The position numbers were made by a program, and so were the translations under genes. A stretch of DNA of 43,614 bases from Solirubrobacterales bacterium (GTDB taxonomy: Bacteria; Actinomycetota; Thermoleophilia; Solirubrobacterales; Solirubrobacteraceae): contig JAFAYV010000026.1 of the NCBI GenBank assembly GCA_019240115.1, positions 1 through 43,614 of the forward strand, in the 5' to 3' direction. This document shows positions 7,483 through 15,647 of the stretch, piece after piece. Every line of letters starts with the position of its first letter. Within the stretch, counting starts at the first letter, position 1. The notes beneath the pieces were generated by a model. The model did no database searches, was not told the DNA's origin, and saw nothing but the letters and a program-made list of their open reading frames with translations.

Positions 7483-8139
7483 TCACCGGTCGCCGGCCCG
7501 GCGGCCGACCAAGCCGTTGCAGATCGTCTCGGTGATCATCCGCTTGGCCCCCTCCAGCTCGGCGGGCGCCACCGCCGTGCTCTCGAAGATCCAGCCGGTC
7601 AGCACCTGCTCGACGGCGCCGTAGAACGCCTGGGCGGCGAACTCGGGCGTGACGTCTGCGCGGAAGACCCCGTCGGCCTGGGCGCGGGCGACGATCGCGG
7701 CGATCCCCGCATAGGCGTCGCGGATCCTCGCCAGATGGGTGCGACCGAACGTGTTCGCGGCCCGGGTGACCTCGACGATGATGACCTTCATCAGCTCCGG
7801 GTCGTGGCGGTAGGAGTCCACGATGAAGCCCGCGATCGCCGCAAGCTGGGCCGGCGCCGGGCGGCCCGAGGCGTCCGCCTGGGCGATCGCCGCGAGCATC
7901 GCGTCCCAGCGCTCGAGAAACAGCGTGTCGAGGATCTCGTCCTTGGAGGAGAAGTAGTGGTAGACGAGGCCGTAGGCGACGCCGGCCTCCTCGGCGATGT
8001 CCGACACGCGGCAGGTGTGGAACCCCTGGCGGGCGAACACGCGCACCGCGGCGTCGAGGATCTGCCGGCGGCGCTCGGTCGCGGTGGCGGTCACCGGAGC
8101 CGCGGACCGTGGTGATGATGAGCCTTCATCGATCGGCAT
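7483..8139 (-). CDS. TetR/AcrR family regulator
   Basis: 218 aa. The N-terminal helix-turn-helix is clear: ERRRQILDAAVRVFARQG, then VSDIAEEAGVAYGLVYHYFS and KDEILDTLF. The ligand domain (IAGFIVDSYRHDPELMKVII) resembles TetR regulators of fatty-acid or multidrug genes, but no ligand can be named. The start overlaps the end of the upstream membrane-protein gene by 14 nt, so the two are co-transcribed. No operator-like palindrome was identified. Confidence 0.88.
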   Translation of the reverse strand: MPIDEGSSSPRSAAPVTATATERRRQILDAAVRVFARQGFHTCRVSDIAEEAGVAYGLVYHYFSSKDEILDTLFLERWDAMLAAIAQADASGRPAPAQLAAIAGFIVDSYRHDPELMKVIIVEVTRAANTFGRTHLARIRDAYAGIAAIVARAQADGVFRADVTPEFAAQAFYGAVEQVLTGWIFESTAVAPAELEGAKRMITETICNGLVGRRAGDR

Positions 8140-8740
8140 GATGCCGCGCGCGCTCCGCGGGCGCGGGGCGCCATCGCCACCGCACGTCGAGCTCGGCCAG
8201 CTCGGCATAGCGCCGCCGGGCGAAGTGATGGGTGACCGCGTCGACCCCCCACCGGGTCGCGGGTGCCCACAGCGCGACCCAGCCGACGACGACGATCCCC
8301 TGCGAGACCCCGTCGACAAGCACGCCGGTCGCCTCGCGGAGCATCAGCGACGAGACCGCGATCGAGAGCAGGAAGATGACGACCCCGGCGCGAGTGGAGA
8401 TCCGATCGCGGTGCGACAGCGGCGCGGACGCGCGCATCGTGCCGGCGTGGTGGCGCAGGTCGGCCCGGAGCGCCGTCGCGCACGCGGCCTCGTCGACGGC
8501 CGCTCGCTCGCCCGCAGGAGCCTGCAGCTCGAGCGTCGGCGGCGGCGCGCCCCGGGGGCGCCGGCGCGCGTCGCGGACGACGTCCCACTGATCCAGGAGG
8601 CTGAGCCGGACCTCGTCGCTGATCGCCCGCTGCGCCGGGGGACGGGCGTCGAGCGGCGCGAACAGCTCGTCGACGCTGGTCAGCCGGATTGCCAGCTCCG
8701 GGGCGGGCGCGGGCGGAGTCGGCTCCCCCGGTGAGCTCAT
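8126..8740 (-). CDS. Conserved two-helix membrane protein, unknown function
   Basis: 204 aa starting MSSPGEPTPP. About 115 cytoplasmic residues rich in Arg, Ala and Glu precede two predicted membrane helices (VVIFLLSIAVSSLML and GIVVVGWVALWAP), followed by a basic tail with HHFARRRYAEL. I recognise no family. The gene lies upstream of and overlaps the TetR gene, so it may be controlled by it. An in-frame start 22 codons upstream exists but would run into the yqgE promoter region. Confidence 0.6.
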   Translation of the reverse strand: MSSPGEPTPPAPAPELAIRLTSVDELFAPLDARPPAQRAISDEVRLSLLDQWDVVRDARRRPRGAPPPTLELQAPAGERAAVDEAACATALRADLRHHAGTMRASAPLSHRDRISTRAGVVIFLLSIAVSSLMLREATGVLVDGVSQGIVVVGWVALWAPATRWGVDAVTHHFARRRYAELAELDVRWRWRPAPAERARHHADR

Positions 8741-8810
8741 CGCCCCCGCCCCCCCGCTGGTCCCATGACACCACCACCCTACAGCCGCGTCTGGCGCGCG
8801 CGCCATTCAG

Positions 8811-8816
8811 TACGCT
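8811..8816 (+). promoter_or_regulatory. -10 element TACGCT, yqgE operon
   Basis: TACGCT ends 8 nt before ATG 8825; the gap is a C-rich run with no ribosome site. Leaderless promoter for the yqgE-CDF-hydrolase operon. Confidence 0.5.
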
Positions 8817-8824
8817 CGCCCCCC

Positions 8825-9367
8825 ATGGACTCGACGCGCGGCCAGCTGCTGATCGCTGGTCCCGAACTGGCGGACCCGCACTTCTGGCGCACCGTCGTGT
8901 TGATCGTCGAGCACTCCGAGGAGGGGGCACTCGGGCTCGTGCTCAACCGTCGCTCCGAGGCGACCATCGGCGAGGCCGCGTCCGCGCTCGATCCCCTGTT
9001 CGACGGCGACGATCCGCTGTTCATCGGCGGCCCGGTCCAGCCGTCGGCGCTCATCGTGCTCGCCGAGTTCGAGGACACCGAGCACGCCGCGCTCGTCGCG
9101 TTCGAGGACGTCGGCGTGCTCGCCGGCGGTGCCCGCCCCGACCCCGCCGGCGGGGTGCGGCGCGGGCGGGCGTTCGTCGGCCACGCCGGCTGGGGCCCCG
9201 GGCAGCTCGACTCAGAGCTGGAGCGCGGCGACTGGATCCTCGAGCCCGCCCAGCGCCAGGACGCGTTCTCCGAGAACCCCGACGAGCTGTGGCCCTCGGT
9301 GCTGACCCGCAAGGGCGGCAGCTACGCGCTCGTCGCCCGGATGCCGCCCGACCCGTCGGTCAACTGA
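8825..9367 (+). CDS. YqgE/AlgH family protein
   Basis: 180 aa, usual size of the DUF179 family. Family markers: GQLLIAGPELADPHFWRTVV near the start, GALGLVLNRRSE, DPLFIGGPVQP, the central RAFVGHAGWGPGQLDSELER and the later GDWI block. The molecular role is unsettled in the literature. It opens an operon whose next genes overlap at each stop and start (TGATG, then GTGA), joining it to a zinc-type exporter and a hydrolase. Confidence 0.9.
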   Translation: MDSTRGQLLIAGPELADPHFWRTVVLIVEHSEEGALGLVLNRRSEATIGEAASALDPLFDGDDPLFIGGPVQPSALIVLAEFEDTEHAALVAFEDVGVLAGGARPDPAGGVRRGRAFVGHAGWGPGQLDSELERGDWILEPAQRQDAFSENPDELWPSVLTRKGGSYALVARMPPDPSVN

Positions 9368-10350
9368 TGGCCGGAACTTCCGGGGGCCGCGGCGGTCGCG
9401 GTCACGGCCACGATCACGGTCACGGTGGTGGCGGCGCGGCTCCGGGCCACTCGCATGGGCCGTCGCGCGACACCGAGCGAGGCGCGCTCCGCGCCGCGCT
9501 CATCCTCATCCTCGCCTTCATGCTCGCCGAGGTCGTCGCCGGCGTGCTCGCCTCCTCGCTCGCGCTCCTCTCCGACGCCGCCCACATGCTCACCGACGCC
9601 GTTGCGCTTGCGATGTCGCTCGCCGCCGCCCGGCTCGCGCAGCGCCCCCCGCGCGGCGCGCTCACCTACGGCCTCGGGCGCGCGGAGATCCTCTCCGCCC
9701 AGGCCAACGGCGTCACCCTGCTCGTCCTCTCGTCGCTGATCATCATCGACGCCATCCGCCGCCTCGTCTCCCCTCCGACGGTCGACGCGACGCCGGTGCT
9801 GATCGTCGCGCTCGCCGGCATCGTCGTCAACGCCGCCGCGACCCGGATCGTCGCCGGCGGCTCGCCGGGCGGCCGGCGCAGCCTCAACGTCGAGGGCTCG
9901 TATCGCCATCTGCTCACCGATCTCTACGGCTTCATCGCGACCGCAGTGGCCGCCGGGGTGATCCTCGCCACGGGCTTCGAGCGTGCCGACGCGATCGCCT
10001 CGCTGATCATCGCCGGGCTGCTCGTGTGGGCGGGCTACGGGCTGGTGGTCGCCTCCGGCCGGGTGTTCATGGAGGCCGCCCCGGCGGGGCTGGACCCCGA
10101 CGAGATCGGCCGCGAGCTTGCTCGCCAGCCCGGCGTCGTCGAGGTCCACGACCTACACGTGTGGGAGGTCACCTCGGGCTTCCCCGCGCTGTCCGCCCAT
10201 GTCGTCGTCCGCCCAGACGAGGACTGTCACGAGCTCCGCCGCTCGCTGCAACGACTCGTCGGCGAGCGCTTCGGGGTCAGCCACACGACGCTTCAGGTCG
10301 ACCACGAGGCCAAGCCTCAACCTCCACTGCAGATCGAGCTAGGTCGGTGA
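9367..10350 (+). CDS. CDF-family divalent cation exporter (CzcD/ZitB-like)
   Basis: 327 aa, expected to export Zn2+ (or Co2+, Cd2+) by proton antiport. The N-terminus is rich in His and Gly (GHGHDHGHGGGG and HSHG), as is common in zinc-type CDF proteins. Six membrane helices carry both metal-site motifs: SDAAHMLTDAVALAMS in helix 2 and YRHLLTDLYGF in helix 5 (HxxxD each). The C-terminal cytoplasmic domain (VVEVHDLHVWEVTSGFPALS) is the family dimerisation and sensing domain. A full His-Asp pair at both sites favours zinc over manganese. Confidence 0.93.
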   Translation: MAGTSGGRGGRGHGHDHGHGGGGAAPGHSHGPSRDTERGALRAALILILAFMLAEVVAGVLASSLALLSDAAHMLTDAVALAMSLAAARLAQRPPRGALTYGLGRAEILSAQANGVTLLVLSSLIIIDAIRRLVSPPTVDATPVLIVALAGIVVNAAATRIVAGGSPGGRRSLNVEGSYRHLLTDLYGFIATAVAAGVILATGFERADAIASLIIAGLLVWAGYGLVVASGRVFMEAAPAGLDPDEIGRELARQPGVVEVHDLHVWEVTSGFPALSAHVVVRPDEDCHELRRSLQRLVGERFGVSHTTLQVDHEAKPQPPLQIELGR

Positions 10351-11174
10351 TCCGCCGCAGCGGCCGGTTCGCCGGAACCCGCGGCGGTGAGATCTTCTGG
10401 CGGTCGTGGGCACCCGATGCCGACGCCGCGCGCGGCGTCGTGGTCATCGCCCACGGGGTCGGCGAGCACTCGGGACGCTATGAGCACATCGCCGAGTGCC
10501 TGACCGACGCGGCCTTCGCCGTGTTCGCGCTCGATCACCGCGGCCACGGCCGCTCGGACGGGCCCCGGGCGCGATTGGAGATCGACGACGCCGTCGCCGA
10601 CGTCGACCGCCTCGTGACGATGGCCGCCGCCGCGCATCCGCGGGTGCGGCGGTTCCTGCTCGGCCACAGCCTCGGCGGCGCGATCGCGGTCCAGTACGCG
10701 CTCGCCCATCAGGATCGCCTCGCCGGCCTCGTGCTGTCGGGCCCGTTCGCGGCGATCGAGGCGTCGGCCGCGCTGCGGTCGATCGGCCGGCTGCTGTCGG
10801 CGCTCGCGCCCGGCGCGCCGCTCATCGGCGTCGACCCGACGCTCGTCTGCCGCGACCCCGACGTCGTCCGCGCCTATCGCGCCGACCCGCTCGTCCACCA
10901 CGGCCGGCTGCCCGCGCGCACCCTCGCCCGCGCGGCCGACGCGATCGAGCGGTTTCCCGAGCGGGTCGGGCAAATCGAGGTGCCGACCCTCATCCTCTAC
11001 GGCATGTCCGACCGCGTCGTGCCCCCCGCGGGCAGCCGGATGCTCGCCGCGCGCATCGGCGCGTCCGACCTGACGATCCACGGCTACCCCGGCTTCTACC
11101 ACGAGGTCCTCGCCGAGCCCGAGCGCGACGCCGTCCTGCGCGACGTCGGCGACTGGCTGCGCGAACGGTCGTGA
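10347..11174 (+). CDS. Alpha/beta hydrolase, monoacylglycerol lipase-like
   Basis: 275 aa from a GTG overlapping the CDF stop. Oxyanion strand VVVIAHGVGEHSGRYEHIAE, the DHRGHGRSDG turn and nucleophile elbow LLGHSLGGAIA are those of the Hydrolase_4/monoglyceride lipase family. The catalytic Asp is probably in YGMSDRVVPPAG and the His in YPGFYHEVLAEP. It would hydrolyse short lipid esters; the substrate is not known. Placement in an operon with YqgE and a metal exporter is unexplained. Confidence 0.88.
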   Translation: MIRRSGRFAGTRGGEIFWRSWAPDADAARGVVVIAHGVGEHSGRYEHIAECLTDAAFAVFALDHRGHGRSDGPRARLEIDDAVADVDRLVTMAAAAHPRVRRFLLGHSLGGAIAVQYALAHQDRLAGLVLSGPFAAIEASAALRSIGRLLSALAPGAPLIGVDPTLVCRDPDVVRAYRADPLVHHGRLPARTLARAADAIERFPERVGQIEVPTLILYGMSDRVVPPAGSRMLAARIGASDLTIHGYPGFYHEVLAEPERDAVLRDVGDWLRERS

Positions 11175-11326
11175 GGGTGTGATCGCCGATGAGCGCCCCA
11201 CGCTCACGATGAAGGGCTCGACTCAAGCCCGTGAACGCTCCCCCGGTCCACCCGCGTCGCGGGCTCGATACCTCCACCGTGCAGCAGGCCGATCGTCGCA
11301 TGCGCCTGAGCAAATTTCTTGGCCGG
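11175..11326. other. Non-coding gap upstream of the NRAMP-related gene
   Basis: No credible gene. It holds a short hairpin (ggcttgag/ctcaagcc-like, around 11213-11229) just after the hydrolase stop that could terminate transcription, and a near-perfect palindrome around cccgcgtcgcggg. I see no recognisable riboswitch core. Confidence 0.5.
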
Positions 11327-11356
11327 TTGACAATCGAAATCAGCTGCGCCTAAACT
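11327..11356 (+). promoter_or_regulatory. Sigma-70 type promoter of the NRAMP-related operon
   Basis: Perfect -35 TTGACA (11327-11332), 18-bp spacer, -10 TAAACT (11351-11356). Predicted transcript start about 50 nt before ATG 11414, leaving a leader with a GAGGAG site. The -10 overlaps the imperfect palindrome cctaaacttgg, which might bind a metal regulator. This is a conventional leadered promoter, unlike most first genes in the window. Confidence 0.7.
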
Positions 11357-11413
11357 TGGATTTGTGCTGACAGCAGAACCGGTTGCGGGCAACGCCCGCG
11401 AGGAGCGAGGCCG

Positions 11414-12793
11414 ATGACGCCGCCGGTGGAGCCGCAGGTCTCGGCGTCCGGGGCCGTCGCAGCCCCGCGGCCGCCGCTGACCTCCGAGGACGCCGTCCGC
11501 TCCGAAGACCGCGCGCGGGTGCACCGCGCCCGGCACCACCGGCGGCGGTGGTATCTGCTGTGGCTGCTGGTCGGCCCGGGGATCTTGGCGATGCTGGGCG
11601 AGAACGATGGTCCCAGCATGATCTCCTACGCCACCACCGGCGCGACCTACGGGTACGGGTTCTTCCTGCCGTTCATCGTCGTGACGTTCGCGATGGCGAT
11701 CGTCTGCCAGGAGATGTGCATGCGCGTCGGCGCGGTCACCCACCGCGGCTACGGTCAGCTGGTGCTGCAGCGCTTCGGGTCGGTGTGGGGCTGGTTTGCC
11801 GCCGGCGATCTGCTGTTCACCAACCTCGTCACCCTGATCGCCGAGTTCGTCTCGATCAGGGTCGGCCTCGCCTACTTCCATATCGGCGCCGGTCTCGCCG
11901 CCGCGCTCGGCATCGTGCTCGTGCTGTTCACGATGAGCGGTGGGCGCTACTGGCGCTGGGAGCGGATCGCGCTCGGCCTGGCGATCTTCAACGGCCTGTT
12001 CCTCCTCGCCGCGATCATGGCCGGCCCGAACTGGGGCAGCGTCGGCCACTCGATCGCGACCTTCTCTCCCTTCCCGGGTGGCAGCTTCAACACGCTGCTG
12101 CTGCTGCTCGCTTCGACGATCGGCGCGACCGTCACCCCATGGATGGTGTTCTTCCAGCAGAGCGCCTCCGCCGACAAGGGCATGACCCCGGACGACCTCA
12201 AGCACGGCCGGATCGACACCGTCGCCGGCGGCGCGCTCGCCGCGCTGTTCGGATGCGGCGCGCTGATCGCCGGCGCCGTGCTTGCCACCCACAACGGTGC
12301 GAACATCCAGGGGCTCGCCGGGGCGGGCTTCCCCGGGGCGCTGCGCACGGTGGCGGGCGGCGGGGTCGCGTCCGTCTTCGCGCTCGGGCTGATCGAAGCC
12401 GGCGCGGTGGCCGTGCTGACGATCTCCGCCAGCACCGCCTACGCCGCCGGCGAATGCATCGGCCGGGCCAGCAGCTTCAACAACTCCCCCCGCGGAGCGA
12501 CGCTGTTCTACGGCGCCAACGTCTCGGTCGCGCTGATCGCGGCCGCGATCATCCTGATCCCCGGAGCGCCTCTACTGTCGATCTCGCTCAACGCCAACGT
12601 GCTCGCGACCGTGCTGCTGCCGGTCACGCTGGTGTTCATGATCATGCTCGGCAACGACCGCGAGCTGATGGGCCGGTGGGCCAACACGGCGACGATCAAC
12701 AAGCTCGCGCTCGCGATCGTCGCGTTCGTATCCGCCTGCGGCGCCGCCTACGGGATCGACTCGTTCCTGCAGACCGTTCACCTCATCCACTGA
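11414..12793 (+). CDS. NRAMP-related divalent metal transporter, possibly Mg2+
   Basis: 459 aa, about 11 membrane helices after a 45-residue basic N-terminus. The fold is that of SLC11/NRAMP (LeuT type): helix 1 starts GPGILAMLGENDGPSMISYA and helix 6 has GATVTPWMVFFQQSASADKG. Canonical Mn/Fe transporters carry DPGN in helix 1 and an MPH triplet in helix 6. Here helix 6 reads TPW, so the metal-selecting methionine is missing. Loss of that Met is the feature described for NRAMP-related magnesium transporters (NRMT), so Mg2+ is the best guess; Mn2+ cannot be excluded. Strong upstream promoter; overlaps the next gene. Confidence 0.82.
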   Translation: MTPPVEPQVSASGAVAAPRPPLTSEDAVRSEDRARVHRARHHRRRWYLLWLLVGPGILAMLGENDGPSMISYATTGATYGYGFFLPFIVVTFAMAIVCQEMCMRVGAVTHRGYGQLVLQRFGSVWGWFAAGDLLFTNLVTLIAEFVSIRVGLAYFHIGAGLAAALGIVLVLFTMSGGRYWRWERIALGLAIFNGLFLLAAIMAGPNWGSVGHSIATFSPFPGGSFNTLLLLLASTIGATVTPWMVFFQQSASADKGMTPDDLKHGRIDTVAGGALAALFGCGALIAGAVLATHNGANIQGLAGAGFPGALRTVAGGGVASVFALGLIEAGAVAVLTISASTAYAAGECIGRASSFNNSPRGATLFYGANVSVALIAAAIILIPGAPLLSISLNANVLATVLLPVTLVFMIMLGNDRELMGRWANTATINKLALAIVAFVSACGAAYGIDSFLQTVHLIH

Positions 12794-13026
12794 TGCCCGA
12801 GGACACCCAGCCGACGATCCGCACCACCGGCAGCCGGCAGCCGCACCACGACGAGCAGCTGATCATGTTCCTCGAGCCCGACCAGCTCGTGATCGACAAG
12901 TCCCGACCGGTCCCCCGGGCGCAGCTCAGCCGGCGCGCGAGCGCCGGCCTCTGGGCGCTGCGGGCGTTCGTGCTCGTCGTGACCGCGATGGTCCTCTACA
13001 CGTTCTTCGCCCAGCTCGGAAGCTAG
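12793..13026 (+). CDS. 77-aa single-helix protein coupled to the transporter
   Basis: The ATG overlaps the transporter stop (TGATG), so translation is almost certainly coupled. A polar N-terminal half (HHDEQLIMFLEPDQLVIDKS) precedes a basic patch and one C-terminal helix (LRAFVLVVTAMVLYTFFAQL), so the protein should be tail-anchored with the body in the cytoplasm. No family recognised. Position suggests a small accessory or regulatory subunit of the transporter. Confidence 0.7.
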   Translation: MPEDTQPTIRTTGSRQPHHDEQLIMFLEPDQLVIDKSRPVPRAQLSRRASAGLWALRAFVLVVTAMVLYTFFAQLGS

Positions 13027-13032
13027 GGCCGG

Positions 13033-13458
13033 TCACCGGCGATCGTGCTTGGTGACGGCCTCGGTGCGCTCGGCGGCCGCGCGAGCGCGCCGGATTTCCT
13101 GCTCGAGCTCGTCGTGGCGCTCGTGCACCTTGGCGAACAGCTCGTGCAGCTCCTGGCTGCGTCTGCGGTCCCGCACGACGAGATGGACCGTCAGGCCGGC
13201 CGCGATGCATGCGCCGAGGTCTGACGTGACGTTGGTGTAGTTGCCACCGATCAGCTCGGATTTGGCGCTGACGTTCACGCCCAGCAGTGGGAGGATGACG
13301 AGGTACACGCCGAGCGCCCCGAGGAAGATGATGTGCGCGTGGCTGGACAGGGCGCGCGGGACGACCCCGAGGATCCTGTCCAGCCGGTTCTGCGGGGACA
13401 CCTGGGCGCTCACCGCCTGGCTGGGCGAGTTGTCCGGCCCCGGCGTTGTGTCATTCAT
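13033..13458 (-). CDS. Two-helix membrane protein with coiled-coil tail
   Basis: 141 aa. After a polar N-terminus come two hydrophobic segments (HIIFLGALGVYLVILPLLGV, then LGACIAAGLTVHLVV) and a charged helix with heptad spacing (ELHELFAKVHERHDELEQEI). The ribosome site AGAAAGGA sits a normal distance before the ATG. I recognise no family. It converges on the transporter operon with a 6-bp gap. Confidence 0.65.
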   Translation of the reverse strand: MNDTTPGPDNSPSQAVSAQVSPQNRLDRILGVVPRALSSHAHIIFLGALGVYLVILPLLGVNVSAKSELIGGNYTNVTSDLGACIAAGLTVHLVVRDRRRSQELHELFAKVHERHDELEQEIRRARAAAERTEAVTKHDRR

Positions 13459-13509
13459 AGCGGTTCCTTTCTCGCGTGTCGAGCGTGCGCCGGAGCGTAT
13501 GGCTCTGCG

Positions 13510-14268
13510 CTAGGGAAACGTCGGGGGGCGGCGCGCGGCGCGCATCGCCCCACGTGCGCCGAGCGCCGCGAGCTCGTCGTGCATGGCGCGGATCCGCGCG
13601 AGCACGAGATCGGCGACCGCCTGCTGCTGCTCGCGCGACGAGTCGGGGATCGCGTCGAAGCGGAACGGCTCGCCGTAGCGGACGATCACCTTCGGGAAGC
13701 GCAGCCGCTTCCAGTTGCGGACCTGATGGGAGCCGAGGATCGCCACCGGGACGATCGGCGCGCCCGAGTCGAGCGCCAGGCGCCCGATCCCGGGCTTGGC
13801 CACATCGGCCATCGCACCCGTGCGCGAGCGCCCGCCCTCGCAGTACATGCCGACCGTGCCGCCGCGGCGCAGCACCGCGGCCGCGGTGACGAACGCCTCC
13901 TCGTCGTGGCTGCCGCGGCGCACCGGGAACACGCCGCCGTGGCTAAAGATCCACTGCGGCGGCCCGGACGCGAACAGCTGCGACTTGGCCATGAACTGGA
14001 CCCGCCGCCGGATGAAGGCCCCAGCGAAGAAGTGATCCATGAACGAGGCGTGGTTGGGCGCGAGGATGAGCGGTCCGGCGGGCACGTTCTCCGAGCCGAT
14101 GGCGCGCGCGCGAAACGCGGCCAGCGCGTACAGGACGGTGATCATCCGCACCACCTCGTAGACCCTGGCCTCGGGCTCGTGGGCGCGCGCGCGCACGTGG
14201 AAGCGGTGAAAGTACTCCGGCGGGCGATCGTCGCGATAGCGCTGCGGCCGGATCTCGACGTCGGGCAT
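13510..14268 (-). CDS. 1-acyl-glycerol-3-phosphate acyltransferase (PlsC-like)
   Basis: 252 aa. The acyltransferase catalytic box is APNHASFMDHFFAG (NHxxxMD form), followed by motif II around FPVRRGSHDEEAF, motif III MYCEGGRSRTGAM and the proline motif IVPVAILGS. It transfers an acyl group to lysophosphatidic acid or a related lysolipid at the inner membrane. Several PlsC-like paralogues are usual in actinobacteria, so the exact acceptor is open. It ends the YbjQ-led gene run. Confidence 0.88.
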   Translation of the reverse strand: MPDVEIRPQRYRDDRPPEYFHRFHVRARAHEPEARVYEVVRMITVLYALAAFRARAIGSENVPAGPLILAPNHASFMDHFFAGAFIRRRVQFMAKSQLFASGPPQWIFSHGGVFPVRRGSHDEEAFVTAAAVLRRGGTVGMYCEGGRSRTGAMADVAKPGIGRLALDSGAPIVPVAILGSHQVRNWKRLRFPKVIVRYGEPFRFDAIPDSSREQQQAVADLVLARIRAMHDELAALGARGAMRAARRPPTFP

Positions 14269-14297
14269 CGGGGGTCAGCCGTGGAGCGGGCGCACGG

Positions 14298-15197
14298 TCA
14301 GCCCTGGAGCGGGAGCACGAGCGCCGGCCTGTCGATGACGTGCTCGGTGCTCGTCGAGACCACGCCGGTGCCGATCGCGAAGAACTCGATCACGTGCGAG
14401 CCCCAGCCGTGGCTGCGCTCGATGATCCGAGCGCCGACGATGCCCTCGGCCTGCATCTCGTCGGCCTCGGTCTGCATCCGCTCCATCGCGAGCTCGCGGG
14501 CCTCGTACAGGGCCTGGGTGAAGTTGGGCATCTCGACGTTGCGCCCGATCTGCTTGAGCGAGGCGAGCATCCCCTGGCGGGCGACGTGGTAGACGCAGTT
14601 GCCGATCACCAGCCCCGCCGGACGGTAGCCGGCGCGCAACAGGGTGGCGAAGTCCTGGCCGCTCATGTCCGAGGTGAACGGCCGCCCGGTCGGCGCCCGG
14701 TGCAGCTGGCCCTCCCGGTGCTTGACCGCCGTGCCGACGGCGATGAACTCGGCGAGGTCGGCGCCCCACTCGTAGCGCCCAATGTCGAGCCGCACGCCGA
14801 CGACGCCGTCGGCGCTGAGCTGGTCGGCCTCCTCCTCCATCCGGGTCATCGCCAGCTCGCGGGCGTGGTACATCGCCTGGGTCAGCACCCCCATCTCCTG
14901 GTTCTGGTTCCAGGCGGCCTGCTGATAGCCGATGTGGTAGATCGAGCTGCCGAGCACGAGGCCGAGCGGCTCGAAGCCCGACTCCTTGACGAGCAGGAAC
15001 TCGTTGACCGACAGGTCGGAGGTGAAGAAGCCGCGCTGCACCTCCTGCTTCATCCGCTGGATCCGCTCGCGCCCGGACGCCGGGATGCCGGCTAACGAGC
15101 CCGAATCGTAGGCCCCCGCGTGCGGCGCCTCCGCGGGCGCCACCGGCTCCTGCGCCGCCTGCGGGTCGTCGTCGTCGCGTCCTCTGAACAGCGGCAT
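14298..15197 (-). CDS. Tandem YbjQ/UPF0145 (heavy-metal-binding domain) protein
   Basis: 299 aa. After a 40-residue acidic/Pro linker there are two copies of the YbjQ-like unit: about 55-165 (FFTSDLSVNEFLLV to GADLAEFIAVGTAV) and 175-285 (PFTSDMSGQDFATLL to GSHVIEFFAIGTGV). Each copy ends in a hydrophobic strand and contains the ARELAMxRMxxEAD helix. YbjQ proteins form pentameric rings; a fused pair could give a modified ring. Function is unknown, and the 'heavy-metal-binding' label rests on weak evidence. A strong AAGGAGG site precedes the ATG. Confidence 0.82.
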   Translation of the reverse strand: MPLFRGRDDDDPQAAQEPVAPAEAPHAGAYDSGSLAGIPASGRERIQRMKQEVQRGFFTSDLSVNEFLLVKESGFEPLGLVLGSSIYHIGYQQAAWNQNQEMGVLTQAMYHARELAMTRMEEEADQLSADGVVGVRLDIGRYEWGADLAEFIAVGTAVKHREGQLHRAPTGRPFTSDMSGQDFATLLRAGYRPAGLVIGNCVYHVARQGMLASLKQIGRNVEMPNFTQALYEARELAMERMQTEADEMQAEGIVGARIIERSHGWGSHVIEFFAIGTGVVSTSTEHVIDRPALVLPLQG

Positions 15198-15209
15198 CGG
15201 CGGTCCTCC

Positions 15210-15602
15210 TTAGCTCATCAGCAGCCGCTGCAGCGCCTGCCGGGTTGTCTGGTTGCGGCGTGCCTGGTCTGAGAGCGCCCGGCTGAGGGCGCGCAGCCAG
15301 TCGTCGGTGTCGAGCGTCTCCGAGCGCAGCACGATCCCGCCCGACAACCGCGCGCGGCTGCACTCGATGCTTCCCGAACGCGTCCGCAGCTCGAGCCGCT
15401 CGTCGCCCGCTCGCAGCGAGATCCGGCTGACCCGCTTGGCCCCGAACAGGCCGTCGCGGCGGCGTTCGACGTCGACCGCGCCGGGGAGCGCCGCCTGCAG
15501 CTTGGTCGCCAGGGATTCCACGAACGTCGCGGCGTCGCCGGCGTCGGCGCGCAGCGCCGCCGCGACGAGGTCGATGTCCGGCGCTGGTTCGTCGGTCGCC
15601 AC
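15210..15602 (-). CDS. Conserved hypothetical soluble protein
   Basis: 130 aa from GTG, opening the minus-strand run that continues with the YbjQ protein after a 12-nt gap containing its ribosome site. The sequence has an alpha/beta pattern (DAATFVESLATKLQAALPGA, then RISLRAGDERLELRTRSGSI) and ends in Arg/Gln-rich helices. No membrane helix, no catalytic motif and no family that I recognise. Confidence 0.7.
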   Translation of the reverse strand: MATDEPAPDIDLVAAALRADAGDAATFVESLATKLQAALPGAVDVERRRDGLFGAKRVSRISLRAGDERLELRTRSGSIECSRARLSGGIVLRSETLDTDDWLRALSRALSDQARRNQTTRQALQRLLMS

Positions 15603-15611
15603 TGCCGTCTC

Positions 15612-15617
15612 AGCGTA
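15612..15617 (-). promoter_or_regulatory. -10 element TACGCT, hypothetical-YbjQ-PlsC unit
   Basis: TACGCT on the minus strand ends 9 nt before GTG 15602, without a ribosome site. Identical hexamer to those of yqgE and bolA. Confidence 0.5.
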
Positions 15618-15647
15618 CGCCCTCGCGTCCGCGGGAAGATGATGCCC

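Noticed and set aside
11213-11413. Mg2+ or Mn2+ riboswitch before the transporter gene
   Set aside because: Most of the gap lies upstream of the predicted transcript start; the remaining 50-nt leader is too short for known metal riboswitches.
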